A DNA stretch of 64,000 nucleotides from Cryptomeria japonica (taxonomy: Eukaryota; Streptophyta; Pinopsida; Cupressales; Cupressaceae): the NCBI RefSeq assembly GCF_030272615.1, contig NC_081406.1, positions 242,177,718 to 242,241,717 of the forward strand, in the 5' to 3' direction. Numbering within the stretch: the first letter of the stretch is position 1; each line of letters starts with the position of its first letter. Below, piece by piece: positions 22,830-33,830 of this stretch. The notes under the pieces are model-generated. The model was given only the letters and a program-made list of their open reading frames with translations. It did no database searches and was not told the origin of the DNA. A program made the translations under genes and the position numbers.

Positions 22830-24005
22830 AAGGTGCAGTGGAGAAATTATGAACGGGAGTCAACTTGGGGAATAGGGACAAGTTTGTGTGAAAGGATACA
22901 TGTGGCGACACCATGGAGATTCTAAGCATTGTGAACAAGCAGCCCCTCCCAAAAGTGTGCGAGTGCAACACATGGTAGGCGTGGAAGGAGGTTTGAGACT
23001 AAGGGAAGTTGTAGGGTTGCATAACTTGCCTATGCACAAAATGTGCCACTTGGAAAGATGGTACATGTTCAAGGGAGCACACAAGTTTTTAAATGTGCAA
23101 AAGCACAACATTGACTATGGATTTACTTAAGCTTTTGTTACTTTGGCTTCCGAAATGAGATTTTAGAAAGGTTCCCAGAGATAAAGATTTTTTTTTCTAT
23201 GAACCCACACAAAAGCAAGGTGTCATGGCACAACACGTGTAAATAGTGAAAATGGATTATCAAAACTATTGCAAAACCATAAAAGATCCAACCACATAAA
23301 ACCCTAGTTCTATGGTCAAGAATCCACCATACATCAATGAAGAACCTAAAACATGCAAATCATAAGAAAACATGAAAGATTATACCATTCACATGCTTTG
23401 TAGTGTTTGATCTCAATTATTTCCTATCTCCATTGATCTTGTTTGATATATTTTCTCTCATATTTTATTAGTGCACAAGAGCTCAACAAAGAACGAATTG
23501 TGGTTGTGAAGTTGTTTGATCGCTTGAAGGCTAGATTGCATAAAGTGTTAGCTTAGGGTTGATAAGGATGAAGGAATCCACTTATATAGAGAACACCTTA
23601 GAAAATTTAGGGATAATATTAAGAGGTGAAAGGATAGATGGTCTACTAATATTAAAGGCTAGGTTGAGAAAATAATAAAATATGAAGGGGTACTTAGAGG
23701 AAAATTAAGAGACAAATGACAAGTGTCATGGATGAAAAAATCTAATGAATTAATTAAAAAAATGAAGATCTATTTAATTAATAGAGGAAGTGGGATCAAT
23801 TAAATAAATACAATATTTATTTAATTTGAGAAAAGGATAATTTAAATAAATAAAAATATTTATTTAAATGGGGAAAGGCTAGAAAATGATAAGTGAATTA
23901 TTTAAATAAATAAAAATTTATTTAATTAATAGAAGGCTTAGGATAAAATAATTAAATAAGTAAGATATTTATTTAACGAAGACAAGAAAATTTTAGGTGT
24001 CTACA
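22830..24005 (-). repeat. Element F 3' LTR
   Basis: On the minus strand it starts TGTAGACACCTAAAA at 24005, directly after a purine-rich tract. Many short Taa/Ttaatt blocks follow (AT-rich, 23,700-23,990), then a TATA box TCTATATAAG at 23590-23581. The end to the left is not resolved because the second LTR is not in the window. 22,850-23,130 is less AT-rich than its neighbours and may be U5 or foreign. Confidence 0.6.
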
Positions 24006-24021
24006 TTTTCCCCCTCTTTAA
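24006..24021 (-). promoter_or_regulatory. Element F polypurine tract
   Basis: ttttccccctctttaa on the plus strand (TTAAAGAGGGGGAAAA on the element strand) touches the first base of the 3' LTR. This fixes the orientation of F. Confidence 0.75.
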
Positions 24022-24273
24022 GACAATGCAACTTGTTGCGTTGGCTCAAAGAAGATAAAATAAACTGATACAAAGTTGCCTCAGGATGAGAGTGATATGC
24101 CCCCTTGATAGATTGGATGAATTTATTTGAAAAAGATCACAAACAATCTCTCGATAAGAAAGAAATGATAGAAAGGGATAAGGATAGAGTGACAAGGTTA
24201 TGTAGGTGGAAAACTAACTCAAAAGGGATCACCGGGTAGCAGGAGACTGACATAGTGGAATAGGTGACACAAC

Positions 24274-24283
24274 CTATATATAC
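24274..24283 (+). promoter_or_regulatory. TATA-box candidate for the antisense plant mobile domain unit
   Basis: ctatatatac lies on the plus strand, about 1 kb before the mobile domain pseudogene and antisense to F. A purine-rich, transcript-like leader (cacagagaagagcagagaac) follows within 80 bases. This is inference: no transcript evidence is available. Confidence 0.4.
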
Positions 24284-24534
24284 AGGCCAGGAGGGAAAAC
24301 ATCCTCATTTGCATCCACAACCTTTAGAGAGCACAGAGAAGAGCAGAGAACTCAGAGAGAAAATAGCAATCAATAGTCAGATTACATCAATTTAAGAGAG
24401 TCTAACAGTTCGAGTGGACAAAGGACATGGGTGAGTCAATATGTATTTGGATCTTGCTCATTAGTTTTACATTTATTGCACTAGAATGCTAGGTTTAGTA
24501 GAAACACAAAAGTTGTAAAAAATTGTTTTAATGC

Positions 24535-24815
24535 GTCTAGGTCTTGTTAGGATGCATTTGTGATGCACAACTACGTCTAGGTTTAGGATGCACGTGTTTA
24601 TGAATGTAATCATGTCTGTGATCTGTGTGTGCACGTCTACATCTAGTTATTGCATCTGGGTTATAAAGTCACGTCTGGGTAATAGGGGCACATCTATGAT
24701 AAGTGACATCACATCTGTGTGTTAAAACATGTTTGTGCACTATAAAACTGCATCTGTGTAGTGAAAACACGTTTAGGTAGTGTGAACACATTTGTGATAA
24801 ATAGAACCACGTCTA
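24535..24815. repeat. Irregular array of CACAGACGTG-like words
   Basis: About 15 loose copies of one word, read on the minus strand as CACAGATGCAG, CTAGACGCATT, CATAGACGTGG and the like, spaced irregularly at 15-30 bases. On the plus strand they read gcgtctagg, acgtctagg and gcatctgtg. The same word recurs at 62740-63065 in the other orientation, downstream of LTR K. Confidence 0.6.
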
Positions 24816-25267
24816 TGTCTTAAAAGGTTAAAATTGACAGTTCTGTGATGAACATATACTGTCAATTAGATAAGATGCTAAGAGGATTCACTCAAACAGA
24901 TGCCCTACATTAGTCAAACTGAAAACAAGACTATAATCGATAACCATGGGATAGACATGCATCACCAATTGGATAAGTTGTTGAGAGGATTCACTCAACA
25001 ATTGCGTTTGAGAAGATAGGTTTGGTAAGATGAATATAGGATAAGTCATTGAATTGAAAAAATTTGGTGAGTGCTCCAACTAGATAGGATCAAGTGCAAT
25101 GTGATAAACATATACACTAGGATGCAACACCATGTGATAAACATAAGCACTGGGATAGATCCTAATGACCAGTACCATGTGACAGACATAAGTACTACAA
25201 GGATTGACACAATTGGTTTGGTTGGATTCAAGAGTGTTTGCTTCAGATAGAGTCACGATAGAGATTC

Positions 25268-27151
25268 TCTATGACATAGATGCTACGAATAGATGTGACT
25301 ATCGATGATCACACAACGATCAAGGCTATGGGTTTGAGACACATCATGTATATGCTTGAGATTCAGGTGAACACATAACTTCTAAATGCACTAACTGAGA
25401 GATGGTACTCTCAGACATGCTCATTTCACTTGTCGACTGGTGAGATGTCAGTCACATTGGAGGATGTATACATGATATTGCAGATATCAATCCATGGAAA
25501 GCTAGTTGTGTATGACAGAGAGGGGGATATAGATGCACTTTGACGAGTGTTCAGAAACACAAAGCTAGAGCTAAGGGGAGGACACTTGAGTTGGGAGATT
25601 ATGTACACCAACAAATACACATTGGTTGTAGTGGTGGGAAGGGTGATTAGCAGGTTCTTATCTTCCAATAGGGATACGATAGGCTAGCTATAGGGTGGGG
25701 CAAAGCACTAGAGATTCTAGTCACAAAGAGGATTGGATTTTCTTGGGGGCCATGCATCCCGACAAACTTATACCATGAGGTCCATCAATATGTATACCTC
25801 TATGGCTGTGGATTAGGATGTGGGGTTACACTATTTTAGGTCTAGACTTATGATCACAATGCAGTGAAAAGGCCTATTCACTTTCGATTTGGGGGACACA
25901 AACAAGCCTATGCACATACTTATGGCATCATTACTTCCTAGCCATGGATTGGGAATCTAGAGTATTAAAGATGATTGATAGATGATATTGAAAGTATGAC
26001 ATGGCAGTCGTACTTGGACTATGAGGCCTGAGAGGAGGATAATAGGGAGCTACCATTTTGTTTCCATAGCAGGTATATCATTGGATGGACTCCCTACATT
26101 TTAGACAAACGGCTAATTGACAGGGTGACCAAACAGTTTGGGAGTGTGCAATAGATGTTCAGGCGAGTTTGCACGAACAGTGAGAGAGCAGGTCCACTAG
26201 GGATAGATTTTGTCTTATGATGCGACCCTAACTTAGTTTCAAGAGATAATATCATTTCCATGGGATATGATGAGAGACATTAGAGACACATGTATGTTAG
26301 ATGAGTATTCAACCTATTTTATGACACATCCATTCCCTCAATTGACAAGTCTAGGAGAGATAGCTCCATGGTTAGATGATGAAAATGATGATGAGGACGA
26401 AGGTAGATGATGGAGGAGGTAGAGAGGAGGGGCTAGGAGGATTATGAGGGGTAGAGGTGGATCATAGAGGATGGAGGATGAGGAGAGAGGGTACAAGGTG
26501 GATACAGAGAGGGAGACAAACCATCAAGGGTACTGAGAGGGAGAGGAGGAATGCCACTACAGGCTTCTCTATAGGTACATGTATAGGCCATATAGGGACA
26601 AGTTGGATAGATTGGGTAGGAAAGGCCTGTGCAAGATGCCCTAGAGAAGGTTGGGCAGGAGGAGGGAGGAGTAGGAGGGGATGGGGAGGAGGATGAGATA
26701 CTCATGCTATGAGAGCTCACAGGTTGATGAGATCGACGATCTTGAGAGAGAGGTAACTCAATTGAGGCGACAACTCTAGGAGACTAGGGATGAGAGGGAT
26801 TGGGCCATCGAGTGGTGTAAAATTGTTTAGGATAGCCAGGGCTACATTGTAGGGGGGTATAGAGTCAAGATACGCATATTGTATCCGAGTAGGGGAAGAG
26901 ATCACATACTGGCAGAGTCTATATGAGACAATGTTCCTCGTCACTCAAGAGCTGGTAGCTACATGCAGGCATCTCTGACAACGACTATAGGTTGGGATAG
27001 ACAAAGAGCATTTAGCGGGGGTGTGATGGGGCCACCAATACCACCAACGGGGTCCACAAGAGGAGGCACATGAGATGATCCAGGGGTTGGGCCTTCGGGA
27101 GATCAAATTCCTTCAAGGCCTACTGACTCCGAGGGAGGGAGTTCATCATAG
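25268..27151 (+). pseudogene. Plant mobile domain (PMD/MAIN-like) protein, antisense in gypsy F
   Basis: One plus-strand frame, broken by a dozen or more stops, reads as a plant mobile domain protein. N-terminal signatures are LNALTERWYSQTCSFHLST and GEMSVTLEDVYMIL. Then come HGKLVVYD, LELRGGHLSW, GLGCGVTLF, the RPIHFRFGG motif, QSYLDYEA, ELPFCFHSRYIIGWTPYI and DRVTKQFG. After an acidic patch the C-terminal part has a short coiled coil (DEIDDLEREVTQLRRQL) and a Gly/Pro/Ser-rich tail ending in SSS and TAG at 27149. Cellular MAIN/MAIL proteins act in silencing and genome stability. PMDs are also known as passengers of MULE and gypsy elements. Here the unit is antisense to F, between its pol and 3' LTR. 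It is no longer translatable. Confidence 0.8.
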
Positions 27152-27899
27152 CTCTCTTGGATCTAATTTTTGTATCAGTTTTGTATGATGATATAAACGC
27201 CTTTGGGTGATTTTGTAGTCATATTAGTTTTGACATCATTGTATATATATATGAGATGATCTATTCCTTGTTGTAGTTATATACATTTGTACCTTTATGA
27301 TGCATTTGCTATGATGTTATGATGCTTATATATGCTTTATGAAATGCTTATGTTATGGATGCATGTTCTATGTAATACCTATATGATGATTATGAGATGA
27401 AATCTATGTACATGATATAATGCATTATATGTTTTTGTTCTTTTTAAATTATGCATGATGCAACTATATATGTAGAAATGCAAATGGATGTAGGATAATG
27501 ATGCTTTTATGTATGATATAGATTGATTATATGTTGTACTAATAAATGTTGTGTGGAGGATGTGATGTTATTATGATTTCTATATGCATGTGATAAAATG
27601 TACTAACATGTGGTGATGCAGATGAACACTACATGAGATGCAAATATTTTTGTTGTGGCATTATACGAAGTCATGTGACATCAGACTATGCGAACTCAGG
27701 AAGGGAAGATGGAGGACAAACAAGAAAGGGGAATATAAGGTAGAAGATATGGAGGTGAATGAGCTTCTTGTGCTATTATCATCATTGAGCTTTATTATGG
27801 CAAATAGGTTATGGCCATCTAGGTATAGGTTTGACCTAGAAAGTGCTTGTACCATATGCATGGAGATTAGACAATCACAGATAATGAATGCCCTCGTTC
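27152..27899 (-). other. Element F 3' region, first part (low complexity)
   Basis: 27,240-27,620 is an AT-rich, ATG-rich stretch (atgatgcttatatatgc, atgatgatt and variants) with no protein signal. A plus-strand frame at 27638-27904 has ordinary composition but matches nothing I know and runs straight into the LTR of I, so I do not call it a gene. The sequence continues at 37199 after element I. Confidence 0.45.
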
Positions 27900-27904
27900 A
27901 CACT

Positions 27905-28200
27905 TGTTGTGAAATATGGATCGAAGAATAATGACAGCGATTTTGGAAGACTGATTGCCATGAGTTATTGATCATCTCCATCATTGAATCCAGTTTAAAT
28001 ACAAGAGGAAAGGTTTCCTACATAGGGACATGTCCATACGTGGCAGTTGCCACGTAGCGACATGCCCCTACAGAGGCAACCGTTCATAACAATTAGTTTG
28101 TTTATGTTTAATTTCTGAACTATATGCTCTGTTAATATATCACTCTCCAGATAATAACCGATTTACCATCAATTAGATTCACGAGGGCTATATCTTAACA
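27905..28200 (-). repeat. Element I left (3') LTR
   Basis: Starts TGTTGTGAAATATGG, ends GGCTATATCTTAACA. Has a hairpin on CATACGTGGCA-GT-TGCCACGTA at about 28035-28057. Directly followed by the purine tract. Confidence 0.94.
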
Positions 28201-28212
28201 CTCCCTCTTAGC
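28201..28212 (-). promoter_or_regulatory. Element I polypurine tract
   Basis: ctccctcttagc, identical to that of element A at 6172-6183, directly inside the 3' LTR. Confidence 0.9.
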
Positions 28213-28599
28213 AGGAGTGGATCTAAGTAATTTTCTTGGGAGCATATTCTGTCATGACTTTCGACACAATTCGGGGCAAAATTTAATATAGTCTTGTCAT
28301 GACAATAAACTCAATATCATGACATCCGGCTCAGTCCGGGAAAATCACTTAAGAAGTCAATCATGAGATGATCACATACTTTAGGATCAAGATATCCAAC
28401 AAAGTCCGGGACAACAACTTAATGTAGTCAATCTTGACACTTGGTCAACTATTGTCAAGATCGTCACCTTGAAATAATAACCTTAAACATAAGAAGATTG
28501 TCATCTTCCTGAACACAGTTAGAATATTGCAATATACATTTTATTTATTTATTCATGAACAAATTACACATGGTAGGAATTTCATCCTAATAATCTCAA

Positions 28600-29339
28600 T
28601 TATAGTCTAGTCATACCAAGTTTACTTTTGAAGTATTCTATCTTCAATCTTGTAAGTGGCTTGGTGAAGATTTCAGCATTTTGTTCTTCAGTACTGATGT
28701 ACACTAGTTTTATGACGTTTCGATCTACCATATCTCTTATGTAGTGATAAGGGATCTCAATATGTTTGGATCGATTGTGAAAAACTGGATTTACTGAGAG
28801 CTTGATACAACTCTGATTATCACAATGAATTATGGTTGAATTCAGAGTTTTTCCAAATAATCCAAATAATAACTTTCTTAGCCATACCGCTTCACGAGCT
28901 CCCATGGAGGTTGCCATATATTCTGCTTTGGTGGAGCTTTGTGCAACTGCTGACTGTTTTCTGCTGAACCAAGATTGAAGCAACACCCTGTAGTACTTTT
29001 ACGGTCAGTGGTACTTTCGGCCCAATCAGAATCAGAATATCCTTCAAGTTGAATCTCAACATTTTCATACTTTAAGCCAAGTCTGATTGTGCCTCGTAAA
29101 TATCTTAGAATGTGTTTAGCAGCCATTAGATGTATCTTCTTAGGTTCACACATGAAGTGACTTAATACATTTGTATCATAGCAGATATCAAGACGAGTAT
29201 TTACCAAATACATGAGTGAACTGACGATTTGTCTGTAGAGTGTGGGATCTGTAGGTTCTAAATCTTTTGCCTCAATTTTCAGCTTGTGCAAATTAGTTTC
29301 CATTGGTGTAGCTAATGGCTTACACTCCATCATCCCAAA
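28600..29339 (-). pseudogene. Element I RNase H region
   Basis: Two overlapping frames (29333-28878 and 28986-28600) show a frameshift at about 28,980. Seen are PLATPME, YRQIVSSLMYLVNTR, DICYDTNVLSHF, the YSDSDWAE Asp motif (Gly to Glu after the Ala), RKSTTGCCF, then SRKQSAVAQSST, KAEYMA (the usual Glu before AEY is Lys), HCDNQSCIKLS and the FTKPL end. The domain would degrade the RNA strand during reverse transcription. It is broken by the shift. Confidence 0.92.
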
Positions 29340-30569
29340 TCTAGTTAGAATATCTGTGGTGTACTTTCATTGATTTAGGAAGATGTAGTTTTTCTTCTGC
29401 CATACTTCTAATCCCAGAAAATAATATAGAAGCCCTAGATCCTTCATATCGAATTCTGCTGCCAGATCTTGCTTACATTTCACAATGAGATTATCCTATC
29501 CTGTTATCAAAAGATCATCCACGTAAAGGACCAATATAATCATATTGTCATTTGAAGCCTTGAAGTAGATGTTGGGTTCTGCTAGGTTCTTGGAGTACCC
29601 TAGTTTGGAGAGATAGTTGTCTATCCTTGCATACTAGGCCCTAGGTGCTTGTTTTAACCCATAGAGAGCTTTCTTTAGTTTACAAACATAGCAATTTTTA
29701 TCACGTATGGTGAATCCTTCTGGTTGTTCTATATATACTTCTTCTTCAATTGAACCATTTAGGAAGGCGGTCTTTACGTCCATTTGGTGAATTTTCCATC
29801 CTTTGGATGCTGCAATTGCAATGATTGTTCTTACTGATGTATACCGGGCAACTGGGGCAAATGTCTCTTCATAATCAATTCCTGCTTTCTGAGAGAATCC
29901 CCTGGCCACAAAGCGAGCTTTATGTTTTTCAATGCTGCCATCAGATGCATATTTGATCTTTAATAACCACTTGGATGAGACAACTGATTTGTCTTTTGGT
30001 CTAGGCACTATATCCTAAACATCATTCTTTAGTATAGATTGATATTCTTCAACCATAGCATCTTTCCAAGCCTGTTTTGATAAGGCTTCTTTGACATTTG
30101 TTGGTTCAGAATTTGTGAGTTCGGTTAGAAGTGCAGCATAACATTTTAGAGTTCTTGTTCTCTTATTTTCTTTGGAAATTTCATTTGGTTCTACATTATT
30201 CTCTTCACTCATTTTCCTTTCCCATAGAGGTCTTTTCTTGTTATTGAGTGTTTCAATATTTTCATCAACAAGAGGTTCAGAAGCTCTTATAATGTCCTCC
30301 CTCTTAGTGTCTGAAGGTTCAGAATTTTCAATGATATTCTCCCTCTTAATCTCAGTTATGTGATCTTCTTCTTCTTTAGTAATGTTATCATCCTCAGGTT
30401 CTTTGAATGTAGTGTTTTCTTCAAACTTTACATCTCTACTTATCTCATCAGATTTTTTTCCCTAGAATGTAAATGTGATATCCTTTAGCATTTTCACTAT
30501 AGCCAATGAAGATACCTCTTTTTCCGGATGGTTCTAGTTTTGTCCTCTTTTCTTTAGGAACATGTATTT
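29340..30569 (-). pseudogene. Element I integrase end and reverse transcriptase
   Basis: From the J insertion leftward: integrase C-terminal pieces (SDEISRDVKFEEN), a linker (30212-30015), then the RT frame 30008-29634 with [49 protein letters not shown] and [13 protein letters not shown], followed by a stop where Trp is expected. Further left the catalytic VLYVDDLLITG is readable and followed by a stop. The catalytic Asp residues are kept. Confidence 0.9.
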
Positions 30570-30574
30570 ATACA

Positions 30575-31068
30575 TGTTGGTGTAAATAATTATTCATCTT
30601 GGATATTATTACACCTTACTTAAGTTTACTTAGGTACATTCTTTTCATAGTAGTTTGGGTATGAGACACTTTGGTGTTTGTGCCACATTGGGATAGTGTG
30701 TGTAGGAGAATTTCCATCTTTTATGGTGTGATCTTGTTGTTACACTCCACATTCAGTGGGTGATCCACCTCATGTGGACTATTATATTGTTTCTCCTACC
30801 TACCCACACCTATTTCCTACCTACCCTTGTTTCTTATTGAGCCACATGTCATGTTTGTGTGCTCACATATCCATATAGCCTTTCCTATATAAGCAGGCTC
30901 ATATTCATTGTATAAATTGAATGATTGATGATCCAGTTGATCAGTATTTTCTCTTGATAGAATACAGTTTATTTCTATCATATATTTTGTCTCTCTTATT
31001 TGTGATTTCCATTGCCTCTTGATCTTGGCAAAATCTCACATGGTATCAAAGCTGGTCCATGTGAGACA
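30575..31068 (+). repeat. Element J 5' LTR
   Basis: TGTTGGTGTAAATAATTATT to CCATGTGAGACA. TATA box CTATATAAG at 30885-30893. The last 28 bases start with TGGTATCAAAGC, a copy of the primer-site sequence now inside the LTR. Confidence 0.96.
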
Positions 31069-31081
31069 TGGTATCAGAGCC
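31069..31081 (+). promoter_or_regulatory. Element J primer binding site
   Basis: TGGTATCAGAGCC, complementary to the 3' end of initiator tRNA-Met, immediately after the 5' LTR. Confidence 0.95.
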
Positions 31082-31892
31082 ATTAGAGTGTCATTGGTTT
31101 GCTAATTGAGAGAAATTTGATGCTATTTGGTATTGTGTATTTTGGAACTTTCTATTGTAGGTTATTATTGAATCTTGATGGGTCAAATCTGAGGTCACCA
31201 TTGGATTGAGGGGGTCCAAGAAAGTCAGTTTTGCCTTTTGTTTAATCCAAATCGAACTTTGGAGGCCAAATCTAGAGGCATTTGAAGTTTGATGCTACGG
31301 CGGAAATTTTCCAGAAATTATAATTTTGCAGGCAATTTTCAAATAGTGATATCTCACTCATCCAGACTCATTTTTTCGAGCAATTTTTTTTGTTTTGGGG
31401 TAGAATTTCATGATGTGTACAATGGTGTAGGATTTTTTTGTTTCTCGGATATAGGTTTTTCAGAAATTGTGAAATCCCAATTTTTACAACTTTGGAGGCT
31501 TCGTTTGGGCTCATTTTCAGGTGCCATTTTTTTTGAAAGTGCATATTTTTTCATCTACTTTCATAATCTACCATCTGTTTGCAGTGATTTTAAGTAGAAA
31601 TTGTACTTTCATTATTTGGCCATTTTTGGCATATTTGGTACTTGCATTTTGCTTGGATCTCAGTTTAGATCACTAGCAGTATTTGTTGAAGTCTCTTAGA
31701 TTTCATTTTGAGAAGTTGTAAATTGAAATCAGAAGTCCACTTTGTCTTGTTTTGCAAGTGGCCCATTGTATATGCACTAAGTATAAAGTGCCAAAATCAC
31801 CATTTTTGGGGGGATTTCTTGATTGAGTATTTTAGGGGGGTGTCTGGTGTGATTGTGCCTCTCTCTATCTTGTGTTTTTTCATTTTGGTGTT
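31082..31892 (+). other. Element J untranslated leader
   Basis: About 0.8 kb between the primer site and the gag start. T-rich with phrases like ttttggaggcttcg and ccatttttggg. No conserved protein signal; short frames (31289-31597, 31708-31920) look spurious. It should hold the packaging and dimerisation signals of the element RNA, as in other LTR elements (inference). Confidence 0.6.
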
Positions 31893-31967
31893 ATGGGTTC
31901 TCCTAAATTTCCACTTTTAACTCCTCATAATTATGCATCATGAAAAATTAAGGCATGGAGTAAACTA

Positions 31968-33830
31968 ATGGAAAAAGGACTCATTCATTATGTTAATGAA
32001 ACTATTACAACACCACCTAATCCTAATGCTCAAATTGAATGGCTTACTAAGAATGCTATGGCACTTGGAACTCTTAGAAAGTATGTATTAGATGACCTCA
32101 TTTTTCACATTGATAAGTGTACTACAATTAAAGAGGCTTGGGATATTTTTAAGAAATTGTATGGTCAAGTTGATGAGATTAAGGGCTACAAGCTTGATAG
32201 TGAACTCACAACTTTGGATCCCAAGGATTTTGATACAATCCAAGATTATGTCATAAAAGCAACTGAATTAAGAGCAAAGCTAAAGGATTGTAGAATTGAC
32301 AAAAAGGATGCTCAATTGGTTTATAACTTGTTGGACAAGCTTCCTTCAGAGTATGCAACCTTTGTATCTAGATTTCACACCCATAGGTTAGCTCAAGGTT
32401 CCGCATACACTTCTCCCTCATTTGATTCATTCATGGAGATGTTGATACTTGAGCAATCTAAGTTGACCACGATGGGGATTCTCAAATCTTCAAAGTCACA
32501 AGCTTTGGTGGCTAATAAAGGGAATCAAAGTAATCAAGGAAAAGGAAAGAATCAAAAGCAACCTAAGTCAAAACCACAACAAGATGGAGCACAATCTTCC
32601 TCTCCACAACAAGGTGATTCACTATTCTCACCTAAGAGGAAATCATATAAGGACAATCTTTTTTGTGGATATTGCAAGAAGTCAGGACATGATGAACATC
32701 ATTGTTATAAGAAGGATATTGATGAGTTGAAGAATCTTCTTGAGAAGAATAGAATCAACCTACCTTCTAGAATGTCTACATCAGCTTCTTCTTCCAAGGA
32801 TAAAGGAAAGGATCACCCTTTTGGGACAGATAAAGGAAAGGGACAAGCTCTTTGTGCTACTACAAGTCATGATTCAGGGAGATGGCTTCTAGATTCAGGG
32901 GCTTCTCATCATATGGCATCTTTGCAGTCTATGTTTTCTGCATTTGAGTCTTGCCACATGCTGCATATTTTGATGGGCAATCATACATACATGGATGTGA
33001 TTGGGAAAGGATCTATTGCCATTGGGGATAACTCCTTCAATGATGTGTTGTGTGTACCCCACTTGACAAATAATCTTCTTTCCATCTATCAAATCACACA
33101 TGGGGCAACTAAGAAAACTGTGGAGTTTACACCTGATTCAGTTATCATTAGAGACTTGGAGAGTGGAGCTATCATTGCGACTAGGGTGGTTGATCATTCA
33201 TCTCGCTTGTACTCTTTCTCAGATTTTGGTCCTATTGATGAGGTTGATTCTTCCTATGTTGATGATTCATATTTTGAGGAGAACTTTGGGCATTTGAACT
33301 TGGGGATTCTCACATGTGACCCCGTTCTTGAGCCTTGCATTTCATCTCCTTCTATTGATATTACACCACCTATTGCACCTGATGATGCAACTAGTGCAAC
33401 AGTTTTGCCTTCTTATGATTCATTGCAGCAAGATATTTCATGTCTTCCAGCTTCAGTTGATTGGGATGCCTACTTGACAGACATTGCAGGTTTGTTTGTG
33501 GACTCCTACATTACAAATTTGGGAGACACCATTGATGACATTCATCTTCTCTTTGATGAAGATGATCCTTCTTTAATTTTTGCGAGGGATCACTCTGACC
33601 CTCTTGTGCTTTCTCTACATGATCAATCTTTAGAGGTTGACATGATTGTGGATACTTTTGTACAACACTTGGAGGAGGTCTCTTTATCTTTTGAGGAGAC
33701 ATATGAGTCTTTGGATATTGTTCTACATTCATCTCCACTAGATCTTAGAGTGCCTTTTTCAGTAGTATGGCATAGTTTACCACCTTTGGAGGGGGTACCT
33801 TTCAGCATCGACATGGGGACACTTGAGTAG
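31968..33830 (+). CDS. Element J gag-protease with acidic C-terminal tail
   Basis: A 620-codon open frame. Residues 1-200 are a UBN2-type gag (ALGTLRKYVLDDLIFHID, KEAWDIFKKLYG, LLDKLPSEYATFVS). A Lys/Gln/Ser-rich basic linker follows (about 185-235), then a CCHC knuckle CGYCKKSGHDEHHC (about 237-250). The protease has RWLLDSGASHHM (about 306-317) and the flap-side IGKGSIAIGDN. After LYSFSDFG, a short ENFGHLNLG recalls the start of gag-pre-integrase, and then an acidic tail (about 430-620) rich in Asp, Ser, Leu and Pro that I do not recognise. In the same frame an upstream ATG at 31893 starts the expected DUF4219-like N-terminus, but codon 17 (31941-31943) is TGA where Trp stands in the family (NYASWK). 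The internal Met used here would therefore give a shortened gag. No pol follows. Confidence 0.85.
   Translation: MEKGLIHYVNETITTPPNPNAQIEWLTKNAMALGTLRKYVLDDLIFHIDKCTTIKEAWDIFKKLYGQVDEIKGYKLDSELTTLDPKDFDTIQDYVIKATELRAKLKDCRIDKKDAQLVYNLLDKLPSEYATFVSRFHTHRLAQGSAYTSPSFDSFMEMLILEQSKLTTMGILKSSKSQALVANKGNQSNQGKGKNQKQPKSKPQQDGAQSSSPQQGDSLFSPKRKSYKDNLFCGYCKKSGHDEHHCYKKDIDELKNLLEKNRINLPSRMSTSASSSKDKGKDHPFGTDKGKGQALCATTSHDSGRWLLDSGASHHMASLQSMFSAFESCHMLHILMGNHTYMDVIGKGSIAIGDNSFNDVLCVPHLTNNLLSIYQITHGATKKTVEFTPDSVIIRDLESGAIIATRVVDHSSRLYSFSDFGPIDEVDSSYVDDSYFEENFGHLNLGILTCDPVLEPCISSPSIDITPPIAPDDATSATVLPSYDSLQQDISCLPASVDWDAYLTDIAGLFVDSYITNLGDTIDDIHLLFDEDDPSLIFARDHSDPLVLSLHDQSLEVDMIVDTFVQHLEEVSLSFEETYESLDIVLHSSPLDLRVPFSVVWHSLPPLEGVPFSIDMGTLE

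Noticed and set aside
22888-23130. 80-codon plus frame with Cys/His residues as a zinc protein
   Set aside because: Cys and His spacing fits no known motif, the opposite strand is open over the same stretch, and it lies within or next to the F LTR.
26442-26720. Ser/Pro-rich minus frame opposite the PMD C-terminus
   Set aside because: It is the complement of the Gly/Glu/Arg-rich part of the PMD relic.
27638-27931. 97-codon plus frame as a gene next to the PMD relic
   Set aside because: It runs into the LTR of element I, has no recognisable motif and lies in the non-coding 3' region of F; kept only as unassigned.
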